Positions 24,382-33,660 of a DNA stretch of 64,000 bases are shown here, one piece after another. The position numbers were made by a program, and so were the translations under genes. Numbering within the stretch: the first letter of the stretch is position 1; the number at the start of each line of letters is the position of its first letter. This DNA is from Neiella litorisoli (GTDB lineage Bacteria > Pseudomonadota > Gammaproteobacteria > Enterobacterales > Neiellaceae). The notes beneath the pieces were generated by a model, which was not told the origin of the DNA, ran no database searches, and was given only the letters and a program-made list of their open reading frames with translations. The stretch is from contig NZ_JACXAF010000005.1 in the NCBI RefSeq assembly GCF_014773395.1, positions 62,001-126,000 of the forward strand. Reading direction: 5' to 3'.

Positions 24382-25149
24382 TTAACTTGTAGAGTCGATG
24401 AACAGCATCAGCGTGCTCATGCAATTAAGCGCCATGTGGGCAGCAATGGCATAGCTTATGTTGTTGTAGCGCTGTCGGAGCATGCCGAGCAGCAAGCCAA
24501 CTACAGCAATGAAAGCGAAGGTATACCAAGACTGATATTGGGCGTGGATCAAGGTAAACAGTATTGTGGTGATAAGCAGCGGCCCATGTTGGCCGCCGAC
24601 TCGGGCATCCAGCAAGCGACCGAAAAGCCAACCGCGAAATACAAATTCTTCAACAACCGGTACCACCAAGCAAATCGTCACCATGAGCAGGACAATGTTG
24701 GCCGGAGAACTCAATCCAGCTTGCAATGTTTCCATAAATGGCTCTGGTGGCAGTGCAAAGAGTTGGCTCAACACTGAAAAGCTCACAAATAGCAGCAGCA
24801 TGGCGCCAATGGCTTTTATCATTGGCAAACGCGCCACATGACCAACACGATAATAGCGCAGCGCATCTTGCCAACTGCTGCCTGCCGTGGCGCTCTTTAA
24901 TAAGGGTAAAGTCAGCAATGATGCACCGAGCATCATGATTAAGCTCAGTGGCGGGCTGTTAATGAGTTGGTCAAACGCGGCTGGCTCCATATCCGTGGTC
25001 ATGCCTGTTTGAAAGCCAGCGTAGATGCCAACTGCCATGCCGGCGATGATGCCGGGGACAAATAACAACGCAATGAGCCAAACGGCGATTTTCAGGAGTT
25101 CGTTCTTGGAACGCTGGGGTAGATCTTCCTTGATGATAGCTTCAGTCAT
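24382..25149 (-). CDS. CPBP-family intramembrane metalloprotease (Abi/CAAX type)
   Basis: The ATG at 25147-25149, with AAGGAA upstream, gives a 255-residue membrane protein; the frame open to 25254 adds an unlikely basic leader. Motif 1, the glutamate pair and arginine, is in VVEEFVFRGWLFG; motif 2 is FTLIHAQYQ; motif 3 is HMALNCM. These are the catalytic elements of CAAX/Abi proteases (Rce1-like). About six to eight hydrophobic helices are seen. Relatives process lipidated or small peptides or give bacteriocin self-immunity. It lies 210 bases upstream of the tubulin-like gene on the same strand. Confidence 0.9.
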   Translation of the reverse strand: MTEAIIKEDLPQRSKNELLKIAVWLIALLFVPGIIAGMAVGIYAGFQTGMTTDMEPAAFDQLINSPPLSLIMMLGASLLTLPLLKSATAGSSWQDALRYYRVGHVARLPMIKAIGAMLLLFVSFSVLSQLFALPPEPFMETLQAGLSSPANIVLLMVTICLVVPVVEEFVFRGWLFGRLLDARVGGQHGPLLITTILFTLIHAQYQSWYTFAFIAVVGLLLGMLRQRYNNISYAIAAHMALNCMSTLMLFIDSTS

Positions 25150-25236
25150 GTCAATTCCTTTTGATATGAGAGGATGAGGGTTCAGTTTTAAGCTAGCACG
25201 AATTTCAATTTTTGCCCGTCGTCTTTTGTTAGGCAT

Positions 25237-25264
25237 AAAAAAACGCCGGACCAAGCCGACGTTT
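25237..25264 (-). terminator. Terminator of the PilZ gene
   Basis: On the minus strand AACGTCGG and CCGGCGTT pair (one G-U) around a short loop and are followed by a run of Ts. It lies 22 bases past the PilZ stop. Confidence 0.75.
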
Positions 25265-25285
25265 GCAGACCATAATTTTAATCCA

Positions 25286-25654
25286 TTAACTCACTTGCAG
25301 AAGTTGCTCTAAGTCCCGTTGGAGTAGGGCATCGTTGCCGATATTGAGTTCGATGGTGCGGCGCAATTCACTCATGGTATCAATATCGACAGTGTCGATT
25401 TGCATTGCGAAGTTACCCGCCGAGGCTCTCACAACGTGTGCTTTGAAGTTCATCGGGCTGTCAGATTCAGGGTTGTGTATTTCAACATCAACCTTTTCAT
25501 CAACCGGAAGCTGCATGGTGTCGCTATGCAATAAAAGGCCTTTGAACGATAAATCAATCAACACCGCGGGTGTTCTGACTTCACCGACGACCACCTCTAC
25601 CGGCCAATCAAGGACAATACGAAAAAACTTGCGACGTTCATCTTGAGTTGTCAT
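25286..25654 (-). CDS. PilZ-domain cyclic-di-GMP-binding protein
   Basis: A 122-residue single-domain protein. The cyclic-di-GMP-binding RxxxR lies in ERRKFFRI (residues 6-13) and the D/NxSxxG motif is DLSFKGLLL (about 34-42). The rest is the PilZ beta-barrel. Such proteins report cyclic-di-GMP levels to motility, adhesion or envelope machinery through a partner. It sits between EttA and the CPBP protease, with a terminator after it, so it is likely an independent unit. No partner can be named. Confidence 0.9.
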   Translation of the reverse strand: MTTQDERRKFFRIVLDWPVEVVVGEVRTPAVLIDLSFKGLLLHSDTMQLPVDEKVDVEIHNPESDSPMNFKAHVVRASAGNFAMQIDTVDIDTMSELRRTIELNIGNDALLQRDLEQLLQVS

Positions 25655-25772
25655 TTCAAAGCCTTAGTTCAAATCTGCAAATCTAAATATAAATCCGGAT
25701 GGATGGGCCGCCTACCATTTAGAGCCCGAACCGTGACTCCGGTTCAATGCTCAGCAAACGGCCGCGACCGAT

Positions 25773-27440
25773 TTATTTGTGAATACGCTTGTATTTTAAG
25801 CGGTGTGGCTCAGTGGCACTTTGACCTAGCGTATCACTTAACCAAGCTTCGTAATCAGTATAGTTGCCCTCATAGAAGTTGACTTGGCCTTCATCGCGAT
25901 AATCAAGGATATGGGTCGCTACGCGGTCGAGGAACCAACGGTCGTGCGAGATCACCATGGCGCAGCCTGGGAATTCCAGCAGTGCTTCTTCCAGTGCACG
26001 CAAGGTTTCAACGTCCAGATCATTGGTTGGCTCATCGAGCAACAACAAGTTGCCGCCAGCTTTAAGCAGTTTTGCTAGGTGTACTCGGTTGCGTTCACCA
26101 CCGGAGAGTTCACCAATACGTTTTTGCTGATCGCTGCCCTTAAAGTTAAAGCGCGATACATAGGCCCGAGCGTTGATCTCAAAGTTACCAATGGTGAGGA
26201 TTTCTTCACCTTCGGAGATTTCCTGATACACCGTGTTTTTATCGTCCATGCTGTCGCGGAACTGGTCTACCGAGGCCAAACTCACGGTTTCGCCTAAGGT
26301 GACAGAACCAGAATCAGGCTGCTCGGTACCGCTAATCATCTTGAACAGAGTCGATTTACCCGCACCGTTAGGGCCGATAATGCCGACGATCGCACCTTTG
26401 GGTACCGAAAAGGACAAATTGTCGATAAGAACGCGCTCGCCAAAGCTCTTGGTGAGGTTTTCCACTTCAACCACTTTGTCACCCAAGCGTGGTCCAGGTG
26501 GAATGAACAGCTCATTAGTTTCGTTGCGTTTTTGGTGATCCGAGCTTTGTAGTTCTTCAAAACGAGCCATCCGCGCCTTGCTTTTCGCTTGGCGGCCTTT
26601 TGGATTTGAGCGAACCCACTCCAATTCTTTTTCGATGGTTTTCTGACGTGCTTTTTCTTGCGCTGCTTCTTCTTTCAAACGGGCATCTTTTTGCTCCAGC
26701 CAGCTGGAGTAGTTGCCTTCCCACGGAATACCGTGGCCGCGGTCAAGTTCGAGGATCCAACCGGCTGCGTTATCAAGGAAATAACGGTCGTGGGTAATTG
26801 CAACAACGGTGCCGTTGTAATCAACTAAGAAGCGCTCTAGCCAAGCAACAGATTCGGCGTCGAGGTGGTTGGTTGGCTCGTCGAGCAGCAGCATGTCTGG
26901 TTTTTCCAGCAGCAAACGGCAGATCGCCACACGGCGACGTTCACCACCAGAAAGGTGTTTAATCTGGGCATCCCACTCGGGCAAGCGCAGGGCATCTGCG
27001 GCACGTTCCAATTGATTCTCGAGATTGTGGCCATCGTGAGAATTGATAATGGCTTCGAGCTTGCCTTGCTCTTTAGCGAGCGCATCGAAATCGGCATCGG
27101 GCTCGGCGTAGGCGGCGTAAACCTGATCCAATTTGGCCATGGCGTCTTTTACGTCAGAAACCGCTTCTTCGACTGCTTCGCGGACGGTTTGCTCTTCGTC
27201 CAGTTTCGGCTCCTGCGGCAGGTAACCGACTTTGATGTCAGGCATCGGCCGCGCTTCACCGTCAATGTCGGTATCAATACCGGCCATAATGCGCAGCAGG
27301 GTCGATTTACCGGCACCGTTTAAACCGAGAACGCCAATTTTGGCGCCGGGGAAGAAACTCAAAGAAATGTTTTTCAGGATTTCACGCTTGGGTGGCACGA
27401 TTTTGCTCACCCGGTTCATGGTATAGACGTATTGAGCCAT
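25773..27440 (-). CDS. ettA: Energy-dependent translational throttle protein EttA
   Basis: The ATG at 27438-27440 gives 555 residues, the length of E. coli EttA. It is an ABC-F protein with two ATPase domains: Walker A GLNGAGKST and GPNGAGKST, signature LSGGERRRVA and LSGGERNRVH, Walker B LLLLDEPTNHLD and LLLLDEPTNDLD. The N-terminus AQYVYTMNRVSKIVPPKREIL and the P-site tRNA-interaction linker with ARFEELQ are EttA marks. It binds the ribosomal E site and gates the first peptide bonds according to the ADP/ATP ratio. No membrane partner is needed. Confidence 0.96.
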   Translation of the reverse strand: MAQYVYTMNRVSKIVPPKREILKNISLSFFPGAKIGVLGLNGAGKSTLLRIMAGIDTDIDGEARPMPDIKVGYLPQEPKLDEEQTVREAVEEAVSDVKDAMAKLDQVYAAYAEPDADFDALAKEQGKLEAIINSHDGHNLENQLERAADALRLPEWDAQIKHLSGGERRRVAICRLLLEKPDMLLLDEPTNHLDAESVAWLERFLVDYNGTVVAITHDRYFLDNAAGWILELDRGHGIPWEGNYSSWLEQKDARLKEEAAQEKARQKTIEKELEWVRSNPKGRQAKSKARMARFEELQSSDHQKRNETNELFIPPGPRLGDKVVEVENLTKSFGERVLIDNLSFSVPKGAIVGIIGPNGAGKSTLFKMISGTEQPDSGSVTLGETVSLASVDQFRDSMDDKNTVYQEISEGEEILTIGNFEINARAYVSRFNFKGSDQQKRIGELSGGERNRVHLAKLLKAGGNLLLLDEPTNDLDVETLRALEEALLEFPGCAMVISHDRWFLDRVATHILDYRDEGQVNFYEGNYTDYEAWLSDTLGQSATEPHRLKYKRIHK

Positions 27441-27749
27441 GGGATCTTCGAATCTTTTTTGAGATGGAAATTGGCGCAGATTGTAGCCCATAGCAAACTG
27501 CCTTTGTAGGTATCTCGCTCAACAATTGCAGTGAATCATGGTTGCCGAAGGCGCTGCCCAAACAACGAAACCGTCTCGCCGCAACAAGGTGGCGCCGCGG
27601 TTTGATTGGGCTCTGCAAATAAACTGATCCAAACAGTCGAACAAAAGGTAGGCATATTCAGCGATTGCAGGTAGAATACGCGCCCTAAATTTTTGCTTTT
27701 TATGCTTTGTGTGAGCCCTTTGCTCACGCCTTTGTCAGTGGGAGTGACC
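27441..27749. other. Divergent ettA-glyA intergenic region
   Basis: No gene is supported in these 309 bases. A candidate glyA promoter is TAGGCA (27649-27654), 17 bases, TAGAAT (27672-27677). No PurR-type operator (ACGCAAACGTTTGCGT) is seen. Confidence 0.4.
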
Positions 27750-29003
27750 ATGTTAGAACGCAATATGAACATTGCTGATTTCGACCCAGAATTGTGGGAG
27801 TCCATGCAGCAGGAAGTGAAACGTCAGGAAGATCACATCGAGTTGATCGCTTCTGAGAACTACTGCAGCCCTCGTGTACTAGAAGCGCAAGGCTCTCAGC
27901 TGACCAACAAATATGCTGAAGGTTACCCAGGCAAGCGCTACTACGGCGGTTGTGAGTACGTTGATGTTTCTGAGCAACTGGCTATCGACCGTGCTAAGCA
28001 GCTGTTTGGTGCTGATTATGCCAATGTCCAGCCACACTCTGGCTCACAAGCCAATGCGGCAGTGTTCCAAGCATTGCTGAAAGGTGGCGATAAAGTACTG
28101 GGCATGAGCTTGGCCCACGGTGGTCACTTAACGCACGGTTCACACGTTAACTTCTCTGGTAAGTTGTACGAAGCGGTGCAATACGGCATTGATGAAAATG
28201 GCGTCATCGATTACGAAGAAATCGAGCGTTTGGCCGTTGAGCACAAGCCAAAAATGATCATCGGCGGCTTCTCTGCCTACTCAGGTATTCTCGACTGGGC
28301 TAAGTTCCGCGAAATCGCAGACAAAGTTGGCGCGTACCTGTTCGTTGATATGGCACACGTTGCTGGCTTAATTGCTGCAGGTTTGTATCCAAACCCACTG
28401 CCACATGCCCACGTTGTAACTACCACAACTCACAAAACGCTGGCTGGTCCTCGCGGCGGTTTGATCTTGTCTGCTTGTGGCGATGACGACATCTACAAGA
28501 AACTGAACAGCGCGGTTTTCCCTGGCGGTCAGGGTGGTCCTCTGTGTCACGTGATTGCTGCCAAAGCCGTTGCTTTCAAAGAAGCGCTGCAGCCTGAGTT
28601 CAAAACTTATCAAGCACAAGTATTGGAAAACGCCAAAGCAATGGCTGCTGTGTTCATCGAGCGCGGCTTCAACATTGTTTCTGGTGGTACTGACAACCAC
28701 TTGTTCTTGGTTGACCTGATTGAGAAAGACATCACTGGTAAAGATGCCGATGCTGCTTTGGGCCGCGCCAACATCACCGTGAATAAAAACTCGGTACCAA
28801 ACGATCCTCGCTCACCATTCGTGACCAGTGGTCTACGCGTTGGTACGCCAGCAATCACTCGCCGCGGTTTCCGTGCCGATGAAGCACGTTTATTAGCCGG
28901 CTGGATGTGCGATGTGATCGATAATCTCGAAGACGAGGCGGTAATTGCTGCAACTCGTGATAAAGTCGTTGAACTGTGTCGTAAATTCCCTGTTTACGCC
29001 TAA
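27750..29003 (+). CDS. glyA: Serine hydroxymethyltransferase
   Basis: From the ATG at 27750 (ribosome site GGGAG) the protein is 417 residues, exactly the E. coli length, and starts [16 protein letters not shown]. It interconverts serine and glycine with tetrahydrofolate. The PLP lysine lies in [14 protein letters not shown], and the substrate region [21 protein letters not shown] is intact. An upstream open extension (from 27693) is not conserved. A terminator follows, so glyA is separate from nrdR. Confidence 0.98.
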   Translation: MLERNMNIADFDPELWESMQQEVKRQEDHIELIASENYCSPRVLEAQGSQLTNKYAEGYPGKRYYGGCEYVDVSEQLAIDRAKQLFGADYANVQPHSGSQANAAVFQALLKGGDKVLGMSLAHGGHLTHGSHVNFSGKLYEAVQYGIDENGVIDYEEIERLAVEHKPKMIIGGFSAYSGILDWAKFREIADKVGAYLFVDMAHVAGLIAAGLYPNPLPHAHVVTTTTHKTLAGPRGGLILSACGDDDIYKKLNSAVFPGGQGGPLCHVIAAKAVAFKEALQPEFKTYQAQVLENAKAMAAVFIERGFNIVSGGTDNHLFLVDLIEKDITGKDADAALGRANITVNKNSVPNDPRSPFVTSGLRVGTPAITRRGFRADEARLLAGWMCDVIDNLEDEAVIAATRDKVVELCRKFPVYA

Positions 29004-29027
29004 TTCGGCTTAAATGAGTAAACGGAA

Positions 29028-29060
29028 TAAAGGGCTGGCACTTGCTGGCCCTTTTGTTTT
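29028..29060 (+). terminator. glyA terminator
   Basis: AAAGGGC and GCCCTTTT form a stem around TGGCACTTGCTG and are followed by TGTTTTG. It lies just before the nrdR ribosome site. Confidence 0.75.
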
Positions 29061-29076
29061 GTAAAGGACCCACAAT

Positions 29077-29526
29077 ATGCATTGCCCATTCTGTAATCAG
29101 ACCGATACCAAGGTGATTGATTCACGTTTGGTGTCCAACGGTTATCAAGTTCGCCGCCGGCGCGAATGCACAGCTTGTCATGAACGTTTTACTACCTTTG
29201 AAGGCGCTGAGCTGGTGATGCCGAGGCTGGTTAAACGCGATGGTTCACGCGAACCATTTAATGAAGATAAGCTGCGCTCGGGGATTCAGCGGGCATTGGA
29301 AAAGCGGCCGGTTAGCACCGAGCAAACCGAGCAAATCCTCAGCGATATCATGTCAAATTTGCGCGCTACCGGTGAGCGAGAAGTGCCCAGTGAAATGGTT
29401 GGTCAGCAAGTCATGGAAGCGTTAAAAAACGTTGATAAAGTGGCCTATATCCGCTTTGCTTCGGTGTACTTTTCTTTTGAAGACTTGGATGACTTCGCTC
29501 AGGCCATTGCCAAACTGGAACGTTAA
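29077..29526 (+). CDS. nrdR: Transcriptional repressor NrdR
   Basis: A 149-residue regulator of ribonucleotide reductase genes. The N-terminal zinc ribbon has CPFC and CTACHERF; the ATP-cone domain follows from about residue 49 ([20 protein letters not shown]). NrdR binds ATP/dATP and represses nrd operons. It is the first gene of the riboflavin operon, with ribD starting two bases after its stop, the usual gammaproteobacterial order. Confidence 0.97.
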   Translation: MHCPFCNQTDTKVIDSRLVSNGYQVRRRRECTACHERFTTFEGAELVMPRLVKRDGSREPFNEDKLRSGIQRALEKRPVSTEQTEQILSDIMSNLRATGEREVPSEMVGQQVMEALKNVDKVAYIRFASVYFSFEDLDDFAQAIAKLER

Positions 29527-29528
29527 AC

Positions 29529-30653
29529 ATGAATATGCCTGCTACTGATCAAGGATGGATTACTCACGCTATCGTGCTGGCCGAGCAAGGTTGGTACACC
29601 ACCACGCCAAACCCGAGAGTCGGCTGCGTGATTGTCAAAGATGGCGTGATTGTTGGGGAAGGTGCCCACCTTAAAGCCGGACAACCGCATGCCGAGATTT
29701 ATGCCTTGCAAGCTGCAGGCGAACAAGCCCAAGGTGCCACTGCCTATGTCACCTTAGAGCCATGCTCCCACACGGGCCGCACTGGGCCTTGCGCACAAGC
29801 GTTGATTGACGCAGGTATCAAGCGCGTGGTGATCGGCATGACCGATCCCAATCCGCAAGTTTCTGGCCGCGGTATTGCTATGCTGAAAGCCGCCGGTATT
29901 GAGGTTGAGGCCGATGTCGCCAAAGCCGAATGTGAGATGCTCAATCCTGGCTTTATCAAACGAATGTCAACCGGAACGCCGCGCATTACGCTAAAAATGG
30001 CCGCTTCGCTTGATGGTCGAACCGCCTTAGCCAACGGCGTTAGTCAGTGGATCACCTCGGATGTTGCGCGCGCCGATGTCCATCGGTTCCGAGCGGAGAG
30101 CTGCGCAGTTTTGTCATCGGCAGAATCAGTGATCGTCGATAAAGCACAAATGAATGTCCGGCCCGAACAATTTGGCATGACGGCAGCTGATTTTGGCAGC
30201 CCAGAAGCCAGCGATGGCATGCGCCAACCAGACCGTGTGATCTTAGATGGTCGCTGCCGCTTGACCGGCGAAGAACCAATTTTTAATGATCCCGAAAGTC
30301 TGGTGTTAGTATTGCCACCCAAAGCGAAGCCTCCTGTGGCTGGCGTTCGCACGTTGCATTTAGATTACGGCGTCACTGGCTTTGATTTACCGTCATTGCT
30401 GGCCGCTTTGGGTCAGTGTGAATACAATGATGTCTGGGTTGAAACTGGCGCGGCATTAGCCGGCGCATTTGTGTCTGAAAAACTGGTCGATCGAATGGTG
30501 GTGTACATGGCACCTAAACTGATGGGCCACCATAGCCGCGGTATGCTCGGCTTGCCAATGATGACCACCATGGATGATGTGCTTGAGCTTGAGTGGCAGT
30601 CCATTGATACCATCGGTCCTGATCTACGGCTTATTGCCAAATTTTCTAAGTAA
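29529..30653 (+). CDS. ribD: Bifunctional riboflavin deaminase/reductase RibD
   Basis: A 374-residue two-domain enzyme. The N-terminal deaminase has the zinc motifs HAEIYAL and PCSHTGRTGPC; the C-terminal NADPH reductase begins around residue 150 (RITLKMAASLDGRTALANG). It catalyses the second and third steps of riboflavin synthesis. The start is two bases after the nrdR stop and ribE follows eight bases after the end. Confidence 0.96.
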   Translation: MNMPATDQGWITHAIVLAEQGWYTTTPNPRVGCVIVKDGVIVGEGAHLKAGQPHAEIYALQAAGEQAQGATAYVTLEPCSHTGRTGPCAQALIDAGIKRVVIGMTDPNPQVSGRGIAMLKAAGIEVEADVAKAECEMLNPGFIKRMSTGTPRITLKMAASLDGRTALANGVSQWITSDVARADVHRFRAESCAVLSSAESVIVDKAQMNVRPEQFGMTAADFGSPEASDGMRQPDRVILDGRCRLTGEEPIFNDPESLVLVLPPKAKPPVAGVRTLHLDYGVTGFDLPSLLAALGQCEYNDVWVETGAALAGAFVSEKLVDRMVVYMAPKLMGHHSRGMLGLPMMTTMDDVLELEWQSIDTIGPDLRLIAKFSK

Positions 30654-30661
30654 AGGTTGTT

Positions 30662-31318
30662 GTGTTTACAGGAATTATTGAATCTGTTGGCCATGTCAAA
30701 GGGTTACTAAAATCCGGCTCTGATATGGTCCTGACCATTGCCGTTGGCAAACTCGACATGAGCGATGTCCAGCTGGGCGATAGCATTGCGGTCAATGGCG
30801 TTTGTTTGACCGTCACGCAATTTGATAGCGGCAGCTTCAGCGCTGATGTTTCGGTTGAATCGCTTAGTCGCACGGCGCTTGCTGGTTTGCAAATCGGCTG
30901 GTCAGTCAATCTTGAAAAAGCGGTGACACCCACAACCCGCCTTGGCGGTCACTTAGTCAGTGGCCACGTTGACGGCACCGCGCGACTGTTGTCTGCCGAG
31001 CAGCAAGGTTCGGCTTGGCAATATTGGTTTCAAGCCCCTGCCGAACTGGCCAAGTACATTGCCGAAAAAGGTTCGGTGACCATTGATGGCATTAGCCTGA
31101 CCATTAACGAGGTTGATGGCGCTAAGTTTCGCCTGACCATTATTCCCCATACTCGTGCCGAAACCACTTTGATTGAACGAACCGCAGGTGATCTGGTTAA
31201 TTTGGAAGTGGATCTAATTGCGCGTTATTTAGAACGTTTGATGACGGCATCGAGCGAACAGTCGCCGCACGACGGGGTGACAATGGCTCTGCTGGCTAAA
31301 TCTGGTTTTATGAAATAA
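30662..31318 (+). CDS. ribE: Riboflavin synthase alpha chain
   Basis: A 218-residue enzyme starting at a GTG, with the conserved N-terminus MFTGIIESVGHV when read as Met. Two lumazine-binding repeats are visible, at residues 1-95 (INGVCLTV) and 96-200 (GHVDGTARL, DGISLTINEV). It dismutates two dimethylribityllumazine molecules to riboflavin. It is named ribC in E. coli nomenclature. Confidence 0.96.
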   Translation: MFTGIIESVGHVKGLLKSGSDMVLTIAVGKLDMSDVQLGDSIAVNGVCLTVTQFDSGSFSADVSVESLSRTALAGLQIGWSVNLEKAVTPTTRLGGHLVSGHVDGTARLLSAEQQGSAWQYWFQAPAELAKYIAEKGSVTIDGISLTINEVDGAKFRLTIIPHTRAETTLIERTAGDLVNLEVDLIARYLERLMTASSEQSPHDGVTMALLAKSGFMK

Positions 31319-31379
31319 GTAACGGCCGCAACCTAAGCGACTAAACTGGCAACACATCTGATAGTTCAGAGGTACTAAC

Positions 31380-32489
31380 ATGAAATTTTCTCCGGCTGCT
31401 GAAATCATCGAAGAAATTCGACAAAAGCGCATGGTGATTTTGGTTGACGATGAAGATCGTGAAAACGAAGGCGATTTAATTATTGCTGCCGAGGCCGTCA
31501 CACCTGAGGCGATTAACTTTATGGCCACCTATGGCCGTGGCCTGATCTGTCTGACGCTGACAAAAGAACGCTGCATCCAGCTGAATTTGCCACTGATGGT
31601 GGATTCCAATACCGCGCAATTTTCCACCAACTTTACCGTGTCGATTGAAGCGGCCGAAGGGGTAACCACAGGCATATCCGCGGCCGATCGTGCGCGCACT
31701 GTGCAGGCGGCGGTGGCAAAAGATGCCAAAGCTGCTGATTTGGTTCAGCCTGGCCATATATTTCCGCTAATGGCACAAGATGGCGGCGTGCTGACCCGTG
31801 CAGGTCACACCGAAGCGGGCTGCGACTTAGCTCGTATCGCCGGCTTTGAAGCGGCAGCGGTGATTGTGGAGATCCTCAATGATGATGGCAGCATGGCTCG
31901 ACGCGACGATCTGCTTAAGTTCTCCGCTAAGCATGGCGTCAAAATCGGCACCATTGCAGAGCTGATTGAATATCGCAACTTGAATGAGACCACCATTGAA
32001 AAAGTTGCTCAGTGCAAATTGCCAACGGAGTTTGGTGAGTTTGAATTGCACACCTTCCGTGACACCATTGATAACCAACTGCATTACGCCATGCAAATGG
32101 GCGAGATCAGCGAAGATTCACCAACCATGGTTCGAGTTCATTTGCAGAATTTGCTAAATGATGTGCTACATACGGATCGGGCTTCGGATCGCAGTTGGGA
32201 TCTGCCGCGGGCACTCGGACGGATCGCCGCTGAAGGTGGCGTGCTGGTGGTGCTGGGGCGCGAAGAAAGTAATGAAGAAATTCTCGCCAAACTGAAAAAC
32301 TTCGAGCTTGAAGATAATGGTGAACGTCCGCCGGCCGCCAAATGGCAAGGGACATCTCGCCGCGTTGGCGTCGGCAGCCAGATTCTCGCGGAGCTGGGCG
32401 TCAAGAAAATGCGCTTGCTCAGTTCGCCCAAGCGCTACCACGCGCTGTCTGGCTTCGGTCTTGAAGTGGTTGAATATATTTCGGATTAA
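31380..32489 (+). CDS. ribB: DHBP synthase with degenerate GTP cyclohydrolase II domain (RibBX)
   Basis: A 369-residue fusion. Residues 1-200 are a full 3,4-dihydroxy-2-butanone-4-phosphate synthase with [13 protein letters not shown] and [13 protein letters not shown], which makes the four-carbon precursor of riboflavin. Residues about 205-369 align with GTP cyclohydrolase II in outline, but the zinc-binding cysteine segment is missing: the stretch after VRVH reads [12 protein letters not shown] with no cysteine. So only the RibB half should be active, as in RibBX proteins. A separate ribA would be needed elsewhere in the genome. Its short leader (61 bases) leaves no space for an FMN riboswitch. 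Confidence 0.94.
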   Translation: MKFSPAAEIIEEIRQKRMVILVDDEDRENEGDLIIAAEAVTPEAINFMATYGRGLICLTLTKERCIQLNLPLMVDSNTAQFSTNFTVSIEAAEGVTTGISAADRARTVQAAVAKDAKAADLVQPGHIFPLMAQDGGVLTRAGHTEAGCDLARIAGFEAAAVIVEILNDDGSMARRDDLLKFSAKHGVKIGTIAELIEYRNLNETTIEKVAQCKLPTEFGEFELHTFRDTIDNQLHYAMQMGEISEDSPTMVRVHLQNLLNDVLHTDRASDRSWDLPRALGRIAAEGGVLVVLGREESNEEILAKLKNFELEDNGERPPAAKWQGTSRRVGVGSQILAELGVKKMRLLSSPKRYHALSGFGLEVVEYISD

Positions 32490-32495
32490 TTGGTT

Positions 32496-32510
32496 CCCTC
32501 GGTACGAGGG
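32496..32510 (+). other. Hairpin in the ribBX-ribH gap
   Basis: CCCTCG-GTA-CGAGGG is a perfect six-pair hairpin six bases after the ribBX stop. No T run follows. The rest of the gap up to ribH (about 230 bases) holds AT-rich sequence with TTAACA and TATAGC that could form a promoter, and no gene. Confidence 0.35.
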
Positions 32511-32742
32511 GCTGCTTGGTTGTTGGCCGCGCGCTTTCGCCCTAATCTCGTCGTCTGTCGATGTTCATGGGGTCTAACTGGCTCGCCGCCTACAAGCACC
32601 TCCAACTACTTTGGGTACACACATTTAACATGCGATATAGCAATTAAGAAAGGTATAGCCGGTCGTTCGGCTGTGCTATGATTCGGCCAGAATTTTAGCC
32701 GATGCGCTGATCATGCAAGAATTAACGTAAGTGAGCACATAC

Positions 32743-33210
32743 ATGAAGGTAATTGAAGGCGGTTTGGTCGCCCCAAATGCACACATCACCATTGTGGTAA
32801 GCCGTTTTAACAGCTTTATTGTTGAGAGCCTAGTTGAAGGCGCACTCGACACGCTAAAGCGTGTCGGTCAGGTCAGTGATGACAACATCACCATTGTTCG
32901 CGTCCCGGGCGCTTATGAATTACCGGTTGCGGCGCAGCGGGTGGCGAAAAAAGGCGGTACCGATGCCATTATCGCATTGGGTGCGGTGATCCGTGGCGGC
33001 ACTCCGCACTTTGATTTCGTCGCTGGCGAGAGTAACAAAGGTCTGGCGCAAGTGTCGCTGCAATACGATATTCCGGTCGCGTTTGGCGTCTTGACCACTG
33101 ATACCATCGAGCAAGCCATTGAGCGTGCGGGCACTAAAGCCGGTAACAAAGGCGGTGAAGCCGCAATGGGCGCGCTGGAAATGGTTAACGTACTCGCTGA
33201 AATTGGCTAA
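32743..33210 (+). CDS. ribH: 6,7-Dimethyl-8-ribityllumazine synthase
   Basis: The ATG at 32743 gives 155 residues, starting [18 protein letters not shown] in register with E. coli RibH; an in-frame GTG lies 12 bases upstream. Substrate-site motifs are [32 protein letters not shown] and FGVLTTDT. It condenses the RibB and RibD products to lumazine and typically forms icosahedral 60-mers. A 250-base gap separates it from ribBX, so it may have its own promoter. Confidence 0.95.
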   Translation: MKVIEGGLVAPNAHITIVVSRFNSFIVESLVEGALDTLKRVGQVSDDNITIVRVPGAYELPVAAQRVAKKGGTDAIIALGAVIRGGTPHFDFVAGESNKGLAQVSLQYDIPVAFGVLTTDTIEQAIERAGTKAGNKGGEAAMGALEMVNVLAEIG

Positions 33211-33223
33211 TTAGGAGCTCGAC

Positions 33224-33625
33224 TTGAATCCCAAAGCTCGCCGTAAGGCACGTGAATTAGCCGTTCAAGCCATCTATAGCTGGCAGTTGAGCGGCGATCC
33301 AATGGCTGAAGTGGAAGTCCACTTTATGACGGATCAAGACATGGATGGCGCTGACATTGAGTATTTCCGCGAATTACTCAGTGGTGTTGCCAGTCAAGTA
33401 AAAAGCTTGGATGCACGTTTATCGGCGTTAACGTCTCGACCACTCGATGAGGTTGATCAAATCGACAAAGCGATTTTGCGATTGGCGGCCTATGAATTGT
33501 CGGCTCGCCAGACACCATACAAGGTCGTGATTAACGAAGCCATTGAACTGGCTAAGGTGTTTGCCAGCGACGATAGCCACAAGTTCGTCAATGGTGTGCT
33601 CGATCAAATGGCGCCTCGCGCTTAA
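33224..33625 (+). CDS. nusB: Transcription antitermination factor NusB
   Basis: A 133-residue all-helical protein that starts at a TTG with AGGAG eleven bases before it. The N-terminus [20 protein letters not shown] and the C-terminal [27 protein letters not shown] are the NusB signature. It binds BoxA RNA with NusE for rRNA antitermination. It lies 13 bases after ribH, the usual coupling. Confidence 0.96.
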   Translation: MNPKARRKARELAVQAIYSWQLSGDPMAEVEVHFMTDQDMDGADIEYFRELLSGVASQVKSLDARLSALTSRPLDEVDQIDKAILRLAAYELSARQTPYKVVINEAIELAKVFASDDSHKFVNGVLDQMAPRA

Positions 33626-33660
33626 TCGAGTGTGCACTCTCTTCTGCTAAGGGAACTGCT

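Noticed and set aside
31319-31379. FMN riboswitch before ribBX
   Set aside because: The 61-base gap is too short for an RFN element, and the conserved AGGG/GGGC blocks are not seen. The ribBX-ribH gap does not show them either.
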